Below the pieces are notes generated by a model. The model searched no databases and was not told the DNA's origin. It saw nothing but the letters and a program-made list of their open reading frames with translations. A stretch of 17,396 nt of DNA from Thermoleophilaceae bacterium (GTDB taxonomy: Bacteria > Actinomycetota > Thermoleophilia > Solirubrobacterales > Thermoleophilaceae): contig JACCZP010000223.1 of assembly GCA_013695885.1 (NCBI GenBank), positions 1 to 17,396 of the forward strand. The letters run 5' to 3'. Numbering within the stretch: the stretch's first letter is position 1; every line of letters starts with the position of its first letter. Positions 1 through 6,931 of this stretch are shown in pieces. Both the position numbers and the translations under genes were made by a program.

Positions 1-701
1 AGTACACCGGCACCGCATGGATCACCTACATGGACGAGACCCGTCCCATCCCCGACGAGCGCGACCAGTACCGGGCGGTGGCCCGGCGCGACCTCAGGGA
101 GAACGGCATCGCCTGGCTCCCCTACGCGCCGTTCAACAACACCTACGGCGTCGCGGTCCGGCGTGAGGCCGCCGGCCGGCTCGGCGTGCGCACGATCTCG
201 GACCTCGCCCGCCTGGCTCGCGAGCGGCCCGCCGACGCCAGCATCTGCGTGGCCGAGGAGTTCCTCTCCCGCGACGACGGGCTCCCGGGCCTCGAGGCCG
301 CCTACGGATTCCGCTTTCCCCCCGACCGGATCCTCAAGCTCGACGAGGGGCTCGTCTACGACCAGGTCGACTCCGGCGAGCGCTGCAACTTCGGTGAGGT
401 CTTCCTCACGGACGGGCGGATCGGAGCCAACGACCTCGTGACCCTCGAGGACGACCGGCGCTTCTTCCCGAAGTACAACCCCGCACCCACCGTCCGGGCC
501 GAGGTGCTCGCCGCCGCCCCGGCCCTACGCCGGATCCTCGAGCGCATCGGCCGGCGCCTGGACACCGCGACGATGCGCGCTCTCAACGGCCGCGTGGACA
601 TCGAGGGCCTCACCGAGGAGGAGGTGGCCGAGTCCTGGCTGGCCGAGCAGGGACTCGTGCCGGCGGGAGCCGGGCTCGAGGCGGCGGGCGAGCGCGAGTA
701 G
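1..701 (+). CDS. Osmoprotectant ABC transporter substrate-binding protein, 3' part
   Basis: The 5' end is cut off by the window edge; the frame is open from base 3 and stops with TAG at 699-701, giving about 232 residues of the C-terminal portion. The fragment begins with YTGTAW, the ligand-loop signature of quaternary-amine binding proteins (OpuC/OsmF/ProX class). It continues with the expected blocks: NNTYGVAV, TISDLARLA, FLSRDDG followed by a YGF motif, TDGRIGANDLVTLEDD and FFPKYNPAP. In this family the extracytoplasmic protein captures glycine betaine, choline or carnitine and hands it to an ABC permease for osmoprotection. Any signal peptide or permease fusion would lie outside the window, so a standalone lipoprotein and a permease-fused form cannot be told apart. 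It converges on rplL with only 11 bp between the stops. Family is well supported; the exact substrate is not. Confidence 0.9.
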   Translation, partial: YTGTAWITYMDETRPIPDERDQYRAVARRDLRENGIAWLPYAPFNNTYGVAVRREAAGRLGVRTISDLARLARERPADASICVAEEFLSRDDGLPGLEAAYGFRFPPDRILKLDEGLVYDQVDSGERCNFGEVFLTDGRIGANDLVTLEDDRRFFPKYNPAPTVRAEVLAAAPALRRILERIGRRLDTATMRALNGRVDIEGLTEEEVAESWLAEQGLVPAGAGLEAAGERE

Positions 702-712
702 CGCCGTCCTTC

Positions 713-1102
713 CTACTTGACCTCGACCGCCCCGCCGGCCTCCTCGAGGTCCGCCCGGAGCTTGTCGGCCTCCTCGCGCTCGATGCCCTCCTTGACCGGC
801 TTCGGCGCCTCGTCGACGAGCGCCTTCGCCTCCTTGAGGCCGAGCCCGGTGGCCGCACGGACGACCTTGATCACCTGGATCTTCTTGTCGCCGGGGCCGG
901 TGAGGATGACGTCCACCGTGGTGGACTCCTCCTCCTCGGGTCCCGCTACGTCGGCGGCGGGCGCGCCGGCGGCCGGGGCGGCCGCGGCGACCGCGGTGGC
1001 GGACACGCCGAACTCCTCCTCGAGCGCCTTGATGCGCTCGGCGAGCTCCATCACGGTGATGCCCTTCAGCTCGTCGATCCACTCGTTGGTGCTGGTGGCC
1101 AT
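713..1102 (-). CDS. rplL: 50S ribosomal protein L7/L12
   Basis: 129 residues, the normal length for L12. The N-terminal dimerisation and L10-binding helix (about residues 5-35) is followed by an Ala/Pro/Gly hinge (about 36-55, [13 protein letters not shown]). The C-terminal factor-binding domain contains [29 protein letters not shown] split around its conserved Lys residues, and ends in AVEVK. L12 dimers form the mobile stalk that recruits EF-Tu, EF-G and IF2 to the ribosome. The ATG at 1102 has a strong AGGAGG Shine-Dalgarno sequence about 6 nt upstream. It lies 42 bp after rplJ on the same strand and is presumably translated from the same mRNA. The gene normally expected next, rpoB, is absent: the following gene is a convergent transporter component. 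Confidence 0.98.
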   Translation of the reverse strand: MATSTNEWIDELKGITVMELAERIKALEEEFGVSATAVAAAAPAAGAPAADVAGPEEEESTTVDVILTGPGDKKIQVIKVVRAATGLGLKEAKALVDEAPKPVKEGIEREEADKLRADLEEAGGAVEVK

Positions 1103-1144
1103 GCCTGCCTCCTGGTTCGTGTGTGTCGCGGGAGCCGGCTCCGG

Positions 1145-1903
1145 TCAGGAGCCGGACTCCTCGTCGGTCGATTCCTCTTCGGCCGCGGCGGCCTCGGAGA
1201 CCGGGTCGCCCGGGGCGACCGGCTCGGCCTCGGTGCCGGCGTCCGAGCTCTCCGTGGCTCCGGGCTCTACGCCCTCGTCGGAGGCGGTGTCCTCCCCGCC
1301 CCCGCCCCCGCCGTCGCCGTCGCCCGAGCCGGCGTCATCCGCGGAGCTCGCGCTCTCCGGGGTGTCGGCAGCGGTGGTGGCGTCGCCGATCAGCCCCTGC
1401 TCCTGGATCTGGTCGAGGGCCGTCGCGAGGCCCGAGACCAGCCCGGCCAGCCCACGCACGAGGCCCGTCACCGGAGAGGCGAGGACGCCGACGAACTGTG
1501 CCTGGAGCGCCTCCCGAGCGGGCAGGCGTGAGATCGTGTCGATGTCCTCGGCGGTCAGCGTCCGGTCACCGATCAGTCCGCCCTTGTACTCGAGCAGGCG
1601 CGTCTCGCGCCGGAAAGCGGCGAGCGCCTTGGCGGCGGTCGCGGCGTCGCCGCGGACGAAGGCGAAGGCGGTCGGGCCCTCCAGGTACTGCTTGAGCTCC
1701 GCGGTCCCGGCCTGGTCGGCCGCACGCTCGGTAAGCGTGTTCTTCACCACCCGGAAGGAGGCGCCGGCATCGCCGAGGCGCACGCGCAGGTCGCCGGCCT
1801 GGCGGACGCTGATCCCGCGGTAGTCGATGGCGAAGACCGCCTCCGACTCGCGGATCTCGGCGGCCACCTCCTCGATCACCGCGGCCTTCTGCTCTCTGTT
1901 CAC
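1145..1903 (-). CDS. rplJ: 50S ribosomal protein L10 with long acidic C-terminal tail
   Basis: 252 residues, against roughly 165-180 for typical L10. The core (about residues 1-172) is standard: an N-terminal rRNA-binding domain with AIDYRGISVRQAGDLR and VVKNTL, the GPTAFAF block, and an Ala/Leu-rich C-terminal helix that carries L12 dimers. From about residue 173 a low-complexity Ser/Ala/Gly/Asp/Glu segment of about 80 residues follows, including a run of seven glycines near residue 200. There is no Lys or Arg after residue 150. The start is GTG at 1903, chosen because AAGGGG lies 5 nt upstream and the N-terminus MNREQKAAVIEEV matches L10. It sits behind an L10-type leader and is followed by rplL. 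The ribosomal role is certain; the tail's role is unknown. Confidence 0.97.
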   Translation of the reverse strand: MNREQKAAVIEEVAAEIRESEAVFAIDYRGISVRQAGDLRVRLGDAGASFRVVKNTLTERAADQAGTAELKQYLEGPTAFAFVRGDAATAAKALAAFRRETRLLEYKGGLIGDRTLTAEDIDTISRLPAREALQAQFVGVLASPVTGLVRGLAGLVSGLATALDQIQEQGLIGDATTAADTPESASSADDAGSGDGDGGGGGGEDTASDEGVEPGATESSDAGTEAEPVAPGDPVSEAAAAEEESTDEESGS

Positions 1904-1925
1904 GATCGCCCCTTAGGAATGGGAA

Positions 1926-2046
1926 GAGCCCGCTCGCAGGCGGGCTCCGGTGGGCGACGGATCGGTCGCGGGGGGCTCACCTGCCTACCCCGGGCTTAGG
2001 TCGGCGCCGGGGGTCTCGGGCGGATGGTCTGATGCTTCGGTCGGAC
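1926..2046 (-). promoter_or_regulatory. L10-type ribosomal protein leader with hairpin
   Basis: The 143 bp between rplA and rplJ code for nothing and carry leader-like structure. Read on the - strand, a CCGA block and the sequence GGCAGGTGAG, which resemble conserved elements of bacterial L10 leaders, are followed by a perfect 8-bp hairpin (GAGCCCGC ... GCGGGCTC, at 1926-1947). The hairpin ends about 22 nt before the rplJ GTG and is followed by TTCCC, not a long T-tract, so it is not a strong intrinsic terminator. In many bacteria L10, or the L10-L12 complex, binds such a leader and represses rplJ-rplL. Position and partial motif matches support the assignment; I could not run a covariance model. 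Confidence 0.6.
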
Positions 2047-2772
2047 CTAGCCTACCGCGGCCGGTTCCTCCACGATGTTGCGGGTGCGCAGCGGATCGAC
2101 GCGCACGCCGGGCCCGGTGGTGGTGGCGAGGGTGACCGTGCGCAGGTAGCGACCCTTGGCGACGGCGGGCTTCGCCTTCACGATCTCGTCGATGAGCGCG
2201 GCGTAGTTCTCCAGGAGGGCGCGCTCCTCGAAGTCGGTCCGTCCCACCGGTAGGTGCACGATCGCCGAGCGGTCGGTGCGGTACTCGATGCGCCCGGCCT
2301 TGGTCTCGGACACGGTCTTCCCGATGTCGTTGGTGACCGTCCCCACCTTCGGGTTGGGCATCTTGCCCTGGGGGCCTAGAACGCGGCCGAGGCGACCGAC
2401 CAGCGGCATCATGTCCGGGGTAGCGATCGCCACGTCGAAGTCGGTGAAGCCCTCCTCCTGCACGCGCTGGGCGAGGTCCTCGTCGCCCACGAAGTCGGCA
2501 CCGGCCTCCTCGGCCTCGCGCGCCTTGTCGCCCTTGGCGAACACCGCGACCGTGACCGTCCGCCCCAGCCCGTTCGGCAGAGCGATCGTGCCGCGCAGCT
2601 GCTGGTCGGCGTGGCGGACGTTCAACCCGGTGCGGATGTGACACTCGACGGTCTCCGTGAAGCGCGCGGACTGGAGGTCCTTGACCAAAGCGATGGCGTC
2701 GGCCGGCGAGTACTCGCGCTCGCGGTCGACCCGCGCGTACATCTCGCGGTAGCGCTTGCCGCGGCGCGGCAT
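2047..2772 (-). CDS. rplA: 50S ribosomal protein L1
   Basis: 241 residues, normal length. The N-terminus [17 protein letters not shown] and the block [12 protein letters not shown] are typical, and the family signature region around [19 protein letters not shown] followed by NPKVGTVT is intact. L1 binds 23S rRNA to build the L1 stalk that moves deacylated tRNA out of the E site; in many bacteria it also represses its own operon through the mRNA. The ATG at 2772-2770 shares its A with the TGA of rplK (TGATG), which indicates translational coupling. The gene ends with TAG at 2047 and is followed by the L10 leader. Confidence 0.98.
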   Translation of the reverse strand: MPRRGKRYREMYARVDREREYSPADAIALVKDLQSARFTETVECHIRTGLNVRHADQQLRGTIALPNGLGRTVTVAVFAKGDKAREAEEAGADFVGDEDLAQRVQEEGFTDFDVAIATPDMMPLVGRLGRVLGPQGKMPNPKVGTVTNDIGKTVSETKAGRIEYRTDRSAIVHLPVGRTDFEERALLENYAALIDEIVKAKPAVAKGRYLRTVTLATTTGPGVRVDPLRTRNIVEEPAAVG

Positions 2773-3197
2773 CAGCCCTTCACCTCCACGCCCATGGAGC
2801 GCGCGGTGCCGGCGATGATCCTGGATGCCTGCTCGACGTCGTTCGCGTTCAGGTCGGGCATCTTCGTCGTGGCGATCTGGCGAAGCTGATCGCCGGTGAT
2901 GGTCGCCACCTTCGTGCGGTTCGGCTCGGCCGAGCCGCTGTCGATCCCGGCCGCCTCCTTGATGAGCACCGCCGCGGGCGGGGTCTTGGTGATGAACGTG
3001 AACGAGCGGTCCTCGTAGACCGTGATCTCCACCGGGGTGATGCGCCCGTTCTGGTCCGCCGTCTGGGCGTTGAAGGCCTTCGTGAACTCCATGATGTTCA
3101 CGCCGTGCTGGCCGAGCGCGGGGCCGACCGGCGGGGCCGGGTTCGCCGCGCCGCCGGGCACCTGGAGCTTGATGAGGGTGAGGACCTTCTTGGCCAT
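2772..3197 (-). CDS. rplK: 50S ribosomal protein L11
   Basis: 141 residues, exactly the usual length. The N-terminal domain has [16 protein letters not shown] and the [20 protein letters not shown] block that carries the thiopeptide-contacting prolines. The C-terminal rRNA-binding domain contains [10 protein letters not shown], the [14 protein letters not shown] segment and [14 protein letters not shown]11 with 23S rRNA forms the base of the GTPase-associated centre. A longer open frame continues upstream to 3500, but it only runs antisense-frame through nusG; the internal ATG at 3197 gives the canonical N-terminus. The nusG TAG ends 2 nt upstream, so the two genes are surely in one transcript, and the 3' end overlaps the rplA start by one base. 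Confidence 0.98.
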   Translation of the reverse strand: MAKKVLTLIKLQVPGGAANPAPPVGPALGQHGVNIMEFTKAFNAQTADQNGRITPVEITVYEDRSFTFITKTPPAAVLIKEAAGIDSGSAEPNRTKVATITGDQLRQIATTKMPDLNANDVEQASRIIAGTARSMGVEVKG

Positions 3198-3199
3198 CC

Positions 3200-3721
3200 C
3201 TAGACCTTCTTCACCTGGTCGAACTGGACCTCGACCGGCGTCTCGCGCCCGAAGATCGAGACCAGCACCTTGAGCTTCGAGGCGTCCTCGTTGATCTCCG
3301 AGACCTCGCCGGAGAAGTCCGAGAGCGGGCCCGACACGACCTTGACCGACTCCCCGATCGAGAACTGCGCGCGCGTCCGCGGACGCTCGGCGACCTCGCG
3401 GTTCAGCAGCCGGTCGATCTCGGGCTGGGACAGCGGCACGGGCTTCTGCTGCGCGCCGACGAATCCGGTCACGCCCGGGGTGTGCTTGACGAGCGACCAC
3501 GAGTCCTCGTTCAGGTCCATGTTCACCAGCACGTAGCCGGGCATGGTGCGGCGCTCGATCTGCACCTTCTGGCCATCCTTCATCTCCGAGACCTGCTCGG
3601 TGGGGATGACGATCTGACGCACGTGACGCTGCTGCCCGAGCGAGTCGACCCGGTGCTCGAGGTTGTGCTTGACCTTCTTCTCGTGTCCTGAGTAGGTGTT
3701 TACGGCGTACCAGCGGAACAT
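3200..3721 (-). CDS. nusG: Transcription termination/antitermination protein NusG
   Basis: 173 residues, the compact form. The NGN domain (about residues 2-110) begins [17 protein letters not shown] and contains [11 protein letters not shown] and [10 protein letters not shown]. The KOW domain (about 120-173) contains [18 protein letters not shown], and the protein ends in VQFDQVKKV. NusG binds the RNA polymerase clamp, affects pausing and processivity, and links transcription to Rho or to ribosomal protein S10. The ATG at 3721 has AGGA about 6 nt upstream. secE lies 45 bp upstream and rplK 2 bp downstream, the classical secE-nusG-rplKA order. Unlike some high-GC Actinomycetota, it has no long acidic N-terminal extension. 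Confidence 0.98.
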   Translation of the reverse strand: MFRWYAVNTYSGHEKKVKHNLEHRVDSLGQQRHVRQIVIPTEQVSEMKDGQKVQIERRTMPGYVLVNMDLNEDSWSLVKHTPGVTGFVGAQQKPVPLSQPEIDRLLNREVAERPRTRAQFSIGESVKVVSGPLSDFSGEVSEINEDASKLKVLVSIFGRETPVEVQFDQVKKV

Positions 3722-3766
3722 CGTCGTCCTGTAGTCAGAGGGAAATGAGAGGAGCGGGCCGGAGCG

Positions 3767-4324
3767 TCAGCCCGTGGAGATCAGGAGCGCCCGGATCAGC
3801 CGGTTGAACACGAAGTCCAGCAGGCCGAGGTACCCCCCCGCGATGACCACGAAGCCGAGAACCACGCCGGTGAGCGTGAAGAGCTGGCTGCGGCCCGGCC
3901 ACTGTACTCGCTTGAGCTCCGTCCAACACCCCACCAGAAAGGTGACCAGGCGGCTGCGCCCGGGCGGCCCGGGCTCCTGCACGTGTCCCCCACGGTCGGG
4001 ATGGGAGGGATCGAGCGGGACCTCGAGGGCCTCGCTCTCGGCCTCGCGCTCGAGCTCCTCCGCCGCCTCGTCGTCCAGCTCGTCGGCGTCCGGGATGCCC
4101 TCGGGCTCCTCGGCGGGGTGCGAGCCGAAGAGGGTGTCGCTGCGACCGGTGGCCGGGGGTGGAGCGCCCGCGGCCAGGTCCGCATCGCTCGCCGCGGCCT
4201 CGCGGCCGTTGCCGGCGCTGGCGTCCGGGCCGAGCCGATCGTCGGTGGGGCGCTCGGCGCCCTCGACGCGCGACGCGCGCCGGGCGGCCTGGCGCTGCTT
4301 CGCCCGCTGGCGGTTACGTGCCAC
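3767..4324 (-). CDS. secE: Preprotein translocase subunit SecE with long N-terminal extension
   Basis: 185 residues, against about 60-65 for single-span SecE. The SecE core is at the C-terminus (about residues 122-185): the amphipathic surface helix with the conserved TELKRVQWPGRSQL, then one transmembrane span, about 150-172. SecE clamps the SecY pore of the Sec translocon. The first 120 residues are an extension: a strongly basic segment (1-20, MARNRQRAKQRQAARR), then Ala/Pro/Asp-rich sequence and an acidic run (72-101, DADELDDEAAEELEREAE). The start is GTG at 4324 without a clear Shine-Dalgarno; it was chosen because MARNRQRAK looks like a genuine basic N-terminus and the frame has no other suitable start. 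It lies 27 bp after rpmG and 45 bp before nusG. Confidence 0.95.
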   Translation of the reverse strand: MARNRQRAKQRQAARRASRVEGAERPTDDRLGPDASAGNGREAAASDADLAAGAPPPATGRSDTLFGSHPAEEPEGIPDADELDDEAAEELEREAESEALEVPLDPSHPDRGGHVQEPGPPGRSRLVTFLVGCWTELKRVQWPGRSQLFTLTGVVLGFVVIAGGYLGLLDFVFNRLIRALLISTG

Positions 4325-4351
4325 GTCGGGGGGTCGCCGGGGACGCGGGGG

Positions 4352-4516
4352 TCAGCGGGTCTCGCGGTGGGGCGTGTGCTGTCTGCACCAGGAGCAGTAC
4401 TTGCGCAGCTCGAGCCGACCGGGGTCGTTGCGCTTGGACTTCTCGGATTGGTAGTTGCGTCGCTTGCATTCGTCGCAAGCGAGCGTGACGGAAATGCGAA
4501 CGTCTCCGCGGGCCAT
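4352..4516 (-). CDS. rpmG: 50S ribosomal protein L33, zinc-binding type
   Basis: A 54-residue gene translated directly from the - strand: it begins [18 protein letters not shown] and ends HTPHRETR. Two CxxC pairs, CDEC (residues 14-17) and CSWC (41-44), form the zinc ribbon of the C+ type of L33. The segment [22 protein letters not shown] is characteristic. L33 is a small 50S protein near the E site. The ATG at 4516 has a purine-rich GAGGGAAGG just upstream. It is the first gene of the rpmG-secE-nusG-rplKA cluster, a common bacterial order, though no tRNA-Trp lies between rpmG and secE here. Confidence 0.96.
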   Translation of the reverse strand: MARGDVRISVTLACDECKRRNYQSEKSKRNDPGRLELRKYCSWCRQHTPHRETR

Positions 4517-4588
4517 GGCCTTCCCTCAAGCGTCTCGGCGTGGCGGGCTCTCCGGCGAGACGGGCTCGACGGGAGCGTGGGCCGCCAG

Positions 4589-4594
4589 AGTCTA
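4589..4594 (-). promoter_or_regulatory. Candidate -10 box for the rpmG-secE-nusG operon
   Basis: TAGACT on the - strand fits the TANNNT -10 pattern and would start RNA about 66 nt before rpmG, leaving room for the visible Shine-Dalgarno sequence. No convincing -35 is seen. It lies in the 134-bp gap between the secreted-protein gene and rpmG, which otherwise shows nothing. Confidence 0.35.
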
Positions 4595-4650
4595 GCGCCC
4601 GATCCTCGACGTCCGGACCGGTGGACCGCCGGCCACGCCCGGCCGCTGCG

Positions 4651-5169
4651 CTACGGCGTGGGGTTCGGGGAAGTGCTGTTCTCCTCGAGCTCACAGCGGA
4701 TGTCCGAGGCGCGGAGCGAGAGGTCGCGGCCGCTGCGACTGCGCGGGCCCGTGACCTGGTGTGGCCCGCGAAGTGTGACGACGACCGTCTGGCGGCAGAC
4801 CACGTTGCGGAAGCACTCGCGCGTGCTCTCCGAGAAGTTCGGGTCGGCATTGATGGGCGCGTCCGGTCCGGCGCAGCGCTCCTCGAGGTAGTCCTCGCCC
4901 TCGTAGACGAGGGGACAGACGCGGACGTGCACGGTGCGGCGGCGGCAGCGCCCCGCGTCGTAGCGCGTGACCATGATGTTCGTCTCGCCCTCGGGCGTCT
5001 GCACCGACAGGGTGCCCGTGCTCCCGCCCTGGACGGTGCCGGCGTAGCGCTCGACCGCGGTCTCCGCCCGCTCCTCGAGCAGCTCGTGCGCGCCGGCGAC
5101 CGGGGCGGCCAGCAGCACGGCGGCCACGGCGGCTCCCGCGGCGACGCTCCACTTCCCTCTCTCGCGCAT
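4651..5169 (-). CDS. Secreted six-cysteine protein of unknown function
   Basis: 172 residues from the ATG at 5169. A signal peptide is clear: a basic start (MRERGK), a hydrophobic core at about 8-24 and a likely cleavage after AGA at 27. The mature part has six cysteines (residues 75, 85, 99, 119, 125, 159), an even number that would allow three disulfides outside the cytoplasm. No family is recognised. The open frame extends up to 5349, but that extension runs through the tRNA-Thr gene, so it cannot be the start. The chosen ATG has GAGG about 8 nt upstream and produces the signal peptide. The gene sits between tRNA-Thr(GGT) and rpmG. High GC3 supports real coding. Confidence 0.8.
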   Translation of the reverse strand: MRERGKWSVAAGAAVAAVLLAAPVAGAHELLEERAETAVERYAGTVQGGSTGTLSVQTPEGETNIMVTRYDAGRCRRRTVHVRVCPLVYEGEDYLEERCAGPDAPINADPNFSESTRECFRNVVCRQTVVVTLRGPHQVTGPRSRSGRDLSLRASDIRCELEENSTSPNPTP

Positions 5170-5190
5170 CCGGAACCTCACGAGGGCCGG

Positions 5191-5196
5191 AAGATA
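5191..5196 (-). promoter_or_regulatory. Candidate -10 box for the secreted-protein gene
   Basis: TATCTT on the - strand ends 21 nt before the ATG at 5169, leaving a short leader that contains the GAGG Shine-Dalgarno. No clear -35 element. The gene could also be read from the upstream tRNA promoter. Confidence 0.4.
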
Positions 5197-5307
5197 CCGC
5201 GTGCGGGCGTGAGGCCGCGCTGGTTCCTGCCCGCGAAGGCTCCGGAGGAGCGCCGCTAGTGGTCGCTCCATGTAGGTGGTGTGCCGCTTGCCGGAGCGAG
5301 CGCTACA

Positions 5308-5380
<73 letters not shown>

Positions 5381-5414
5381 GCTGTACGGCGACGACGCGG
5401 CGGCCGCCTCCGAG

Positions 5415-5496
5415 TGGGGGGAGCAGGATTCGAACCTGCGTAGGCATAGCCAACGGGTTTACAGCCCGTCTCCTTTAACCACTCGGACATCCCCCC
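5415..5496 (-). tRNA. tRNA-Tyr (anticodon GTA)
   Basis: 82 nt on the - strand with the long variable arm expected of bacterial tRNA-Tyr. The acceptor GGGGGGA pairs with TCCCCCC, and the anticodon loop CTGTAAA sits in a CGGG/CCCG stem, giving GTA. The T arm contains GGTTCGAATCC. The discriminator is A and CCA is not encoded. A -10 box lies just upstream. Confidence 0.97.
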
Positions 5497-5509
5497 GGTG
5501 GCCGCGCGG

Positions 5510-5515
5510 ATGATA
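5510..5515 (-). promoter_or_regulatory. Candidate -10 box for the tRNA-Tyr/tRNA-Thr transcript
   Basis: TATCAT on the - strand ends 13 nt before the tRNA-Tyr 5' end, the spacing expected if transcription starts about 6 nt upstream of the mature tRNA. It lies in the 70-bp gap between the sigma gene and tRNA-Tyr. Confidence 0.5.
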
Positions 5516-5566
5516 GAGGCGCGAACCGGTCCCCAGATCCGCGCGTGGCGAGCCCAGGGACAGCCC

Positions 5567-6730
5567 CTAAGAGGCGTCGCGCAGGCGCTGGGCCTCGGGC
5601 AGGCGGCCGAGCTTGCGCAGGGTGTCGGTCTCGATCTGGCGCACGCGCTCGCGCGTGACCCCGAAGGCCCGACCCACCTCCTCGAGCGTGCGGGCCTCGT
5701 GGCCGCGCAGGCCGTAGCGCATCTCGAGCACCTCACGCTCGCGCTCGGACAGGGCCTCGAGCGCCGTCTGGACGTTCTCCCGGCGCGTGTTGTCGACCGC
5801 CTGGTCGAACGGCGACTCGGCGGTCTCGTCCCGGACGAAGTCACCGAGCTCGGAGTCGTCCTCCTCGCCGATGGGCTTCTCGAGCGAGACGGGCGCCTGG
5901 GCCATGCGGAGCACGTCGCGAACCTCGCGGGGCGTGGTGTCGAGCTCTGCGGCCACCTCCTCGGGGGTGGGCTCGCGACCGAGCTGCTGTACGAGCTGGC
6001 GCTCGACGTGGACGACCTTGTTGAGCTTCTCGACCATGTGGACCGGGATGCGGATCGTCCGCGACTTGTCGGCGATCGAGCGCGTGACCGCCTGGCGGAT
6101 CCACCACGTCGCATATGTCGAGAACTTGTAGCCGCGCCGGTAGTCGAACTTCTCGACCGCGCGGATGAGCCCGAGCGAGCCCTCCTGGATGAGGTCCAGC
6201 AGGGTCATGCCGCGGCCCAGGTAGCCCTTGGCTATGGACACGACCAGCCGGAGGTTGGCACGGATCATGTGCTCCTTGGCACGCATGTCGCCGCGCTCGA
6301 TCCGCTGGGCCAGGCCACGCTCCTCACCGGCGGTCAGGAGCGGCACGTCGCCGATGGCCCGTAGGTAGAGGCGCAGGCAGTCGAGGCTCGGCTCGACCGT
6401 CAGGTCGAGCTCGGGCCCCCGCCGGGCGCGGGCGGTCGCGCCCTCGGCGCGGCTGCCGTCGGCCTCGACGGGCTGCGCTCCGTCGGACTCGACCAGCGCC
6501 GGCCGGCCGTCCTCGGAGACCACGTCCACCCCCTGGTCGAGCAGGTGCGCGTGCAGGCCCGCGACCTGCTCCTTGGTCAGCTCTACCTCCTCGAGGCAGG
6601 ACGCCACCTCCTCGAAGGTCAGCCATCCGCGCTCCTGTCCGCGACCAACGAGCGCGGCCAGCTCCCCGACCTCGCCGAACGGGACGTCGGCCTCCCGTAC
6701 GAGCGTCGTCCCGGCCTCCTCTGTCCCCAC
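5567..6730 (-). CDS. sigA: Primary RNA polymerase sigma-70 factor
   Basis: 387 residues from GTG 6730. Domains in order: a region 1.1-like helical segment (about 18-72), a variable acidic/Ala linker, region 1.2 (about 116-148, with LRLYLRAIG), region 2 (about 150-220, with [20 protein letters not shown] and the -10 reading [19 protein letters not shown]), region 3 (about 225-305), and region 4 (about 318-380) with the -35 reading helix-turn-helix [19 protein letters not shown]. Region 1.1 and complete regions 2 to 4 indicate the housekeeping factor, though a group 2 paralogue is not excluded. The frame runs on to 7903, but that part is antisense to folE2. GTG 6730 is the only good start before region 1.1, with GGGAG 7 nt upstream. 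It diverges from folE2. Confidence 0.93.
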   Translation of the reverse strand: MGTEEAGTTLVREADVPFGEVGELAALVGRGQERGWLTFEEVASCLEEVELTKEQVAGLHAHLLDQGVDVVSEDGRPALVESDGAQPVEADGSRAEGATARARRGPELDLTVEPSLDCLRLYLRAIGDVPLLTAGEERGLAQRIERGDMRAKEHMIRANLRLVVSIAKGYLGRGMTLLDLIQEGSLGLIRAVEKFDYRRGYKFSTYATWWIRQAVTRSIADKSRTIRIPVHMVEKLNKVVHVERQLVQQLGREPTPEEVAAELDTTPREVRDVLRMAQAPVSLEKPIGEEDDSELGDFVRDETAESPFDQAVDNTRRENVQTALEALSEREREVLEMRYGLRGHEARTLEEVGRAFGVTRERVRQIETDTLRKLGRLPEAQRLRDAS

Positions 6731-6770
6731 TCCCCGACTCCCCGTGTTGATGCCTCGACAGGGGGACGCT

Positions 6771-6785
6771 GTTGCCGCCGGCAAC
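6771..6785. promoter_or_regulatory. 15-bp perfect palindrome upstream of sigA
   Basis: GTTGCCGCCGGCAAC is a perfect inverted repeat of 7-bp arms around one central base. It lies about 40 bp upstream of the sigA start, between the candidate sigA -10 box and the start codon. It could be an operator or an mRNA hairpin in the leader. No regulator family is implied by the sequence. Confidence 0.3.
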
Positions 6786-6810
6786 CCCTCCCCGAGCCCG
6801 AGCGGCGCGG

Positions 6811-6816
6811 ACCATA
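6811..6816 (-). promoter_or_regulatory. Candidate extended -10 promoter of sigA
   Basis: TGGTATGGT on the - strand combines an extended -10 TG with TATGGT, predicting a leader of roughly 75 nt before GTG 6730. No convincing -35. It lies in the divergent gap to folE2 (6731-6931). Confidence 0.45.
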
Positions 6817-6915
6817 CCAACGCAGGGCGGAAACGGCGGTCCCGAGCGGGATCCGAGCGTGCAGGACCCACGAGCCGCCCGCGGTCTCCTGGACGACGAG
6901 CACCCCCTCGAACGC

Positions 6916-6921
6916 TATGTT
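6916..6921 (+). promoter_or_regulatory. Candidate -10 box for folE2, leaderless type
   Basis: TATGTT ends 10 nt before ATG 6932. RNA would begin within a few bases of that codon. The box includes the alternative upstream ATG at 6917, which argues that 6932 is the true start. Confidence 0.45.
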
Positions 6922-6931
6922 CGAGCTGGCC

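Noticed and set aside
702..712. Bidirectional terminator between the binding-protein gene and rplL
   Set aside because: The 11-bp gap has no inverted repeat or T-tract.
717..1823. 368-codon + strand open frame over rplL and rplJ
   Set aside because: Ser/Ala-rich antisense shadow of two certain ribosomal protein genes.
4517..5307. Search for tuf or tRNA-Trp near secE, as in many bacteria
   Set aside because: Neither is present; only the secreted-protein gene and short gaps lie between rpmG and tRNA-Thr.
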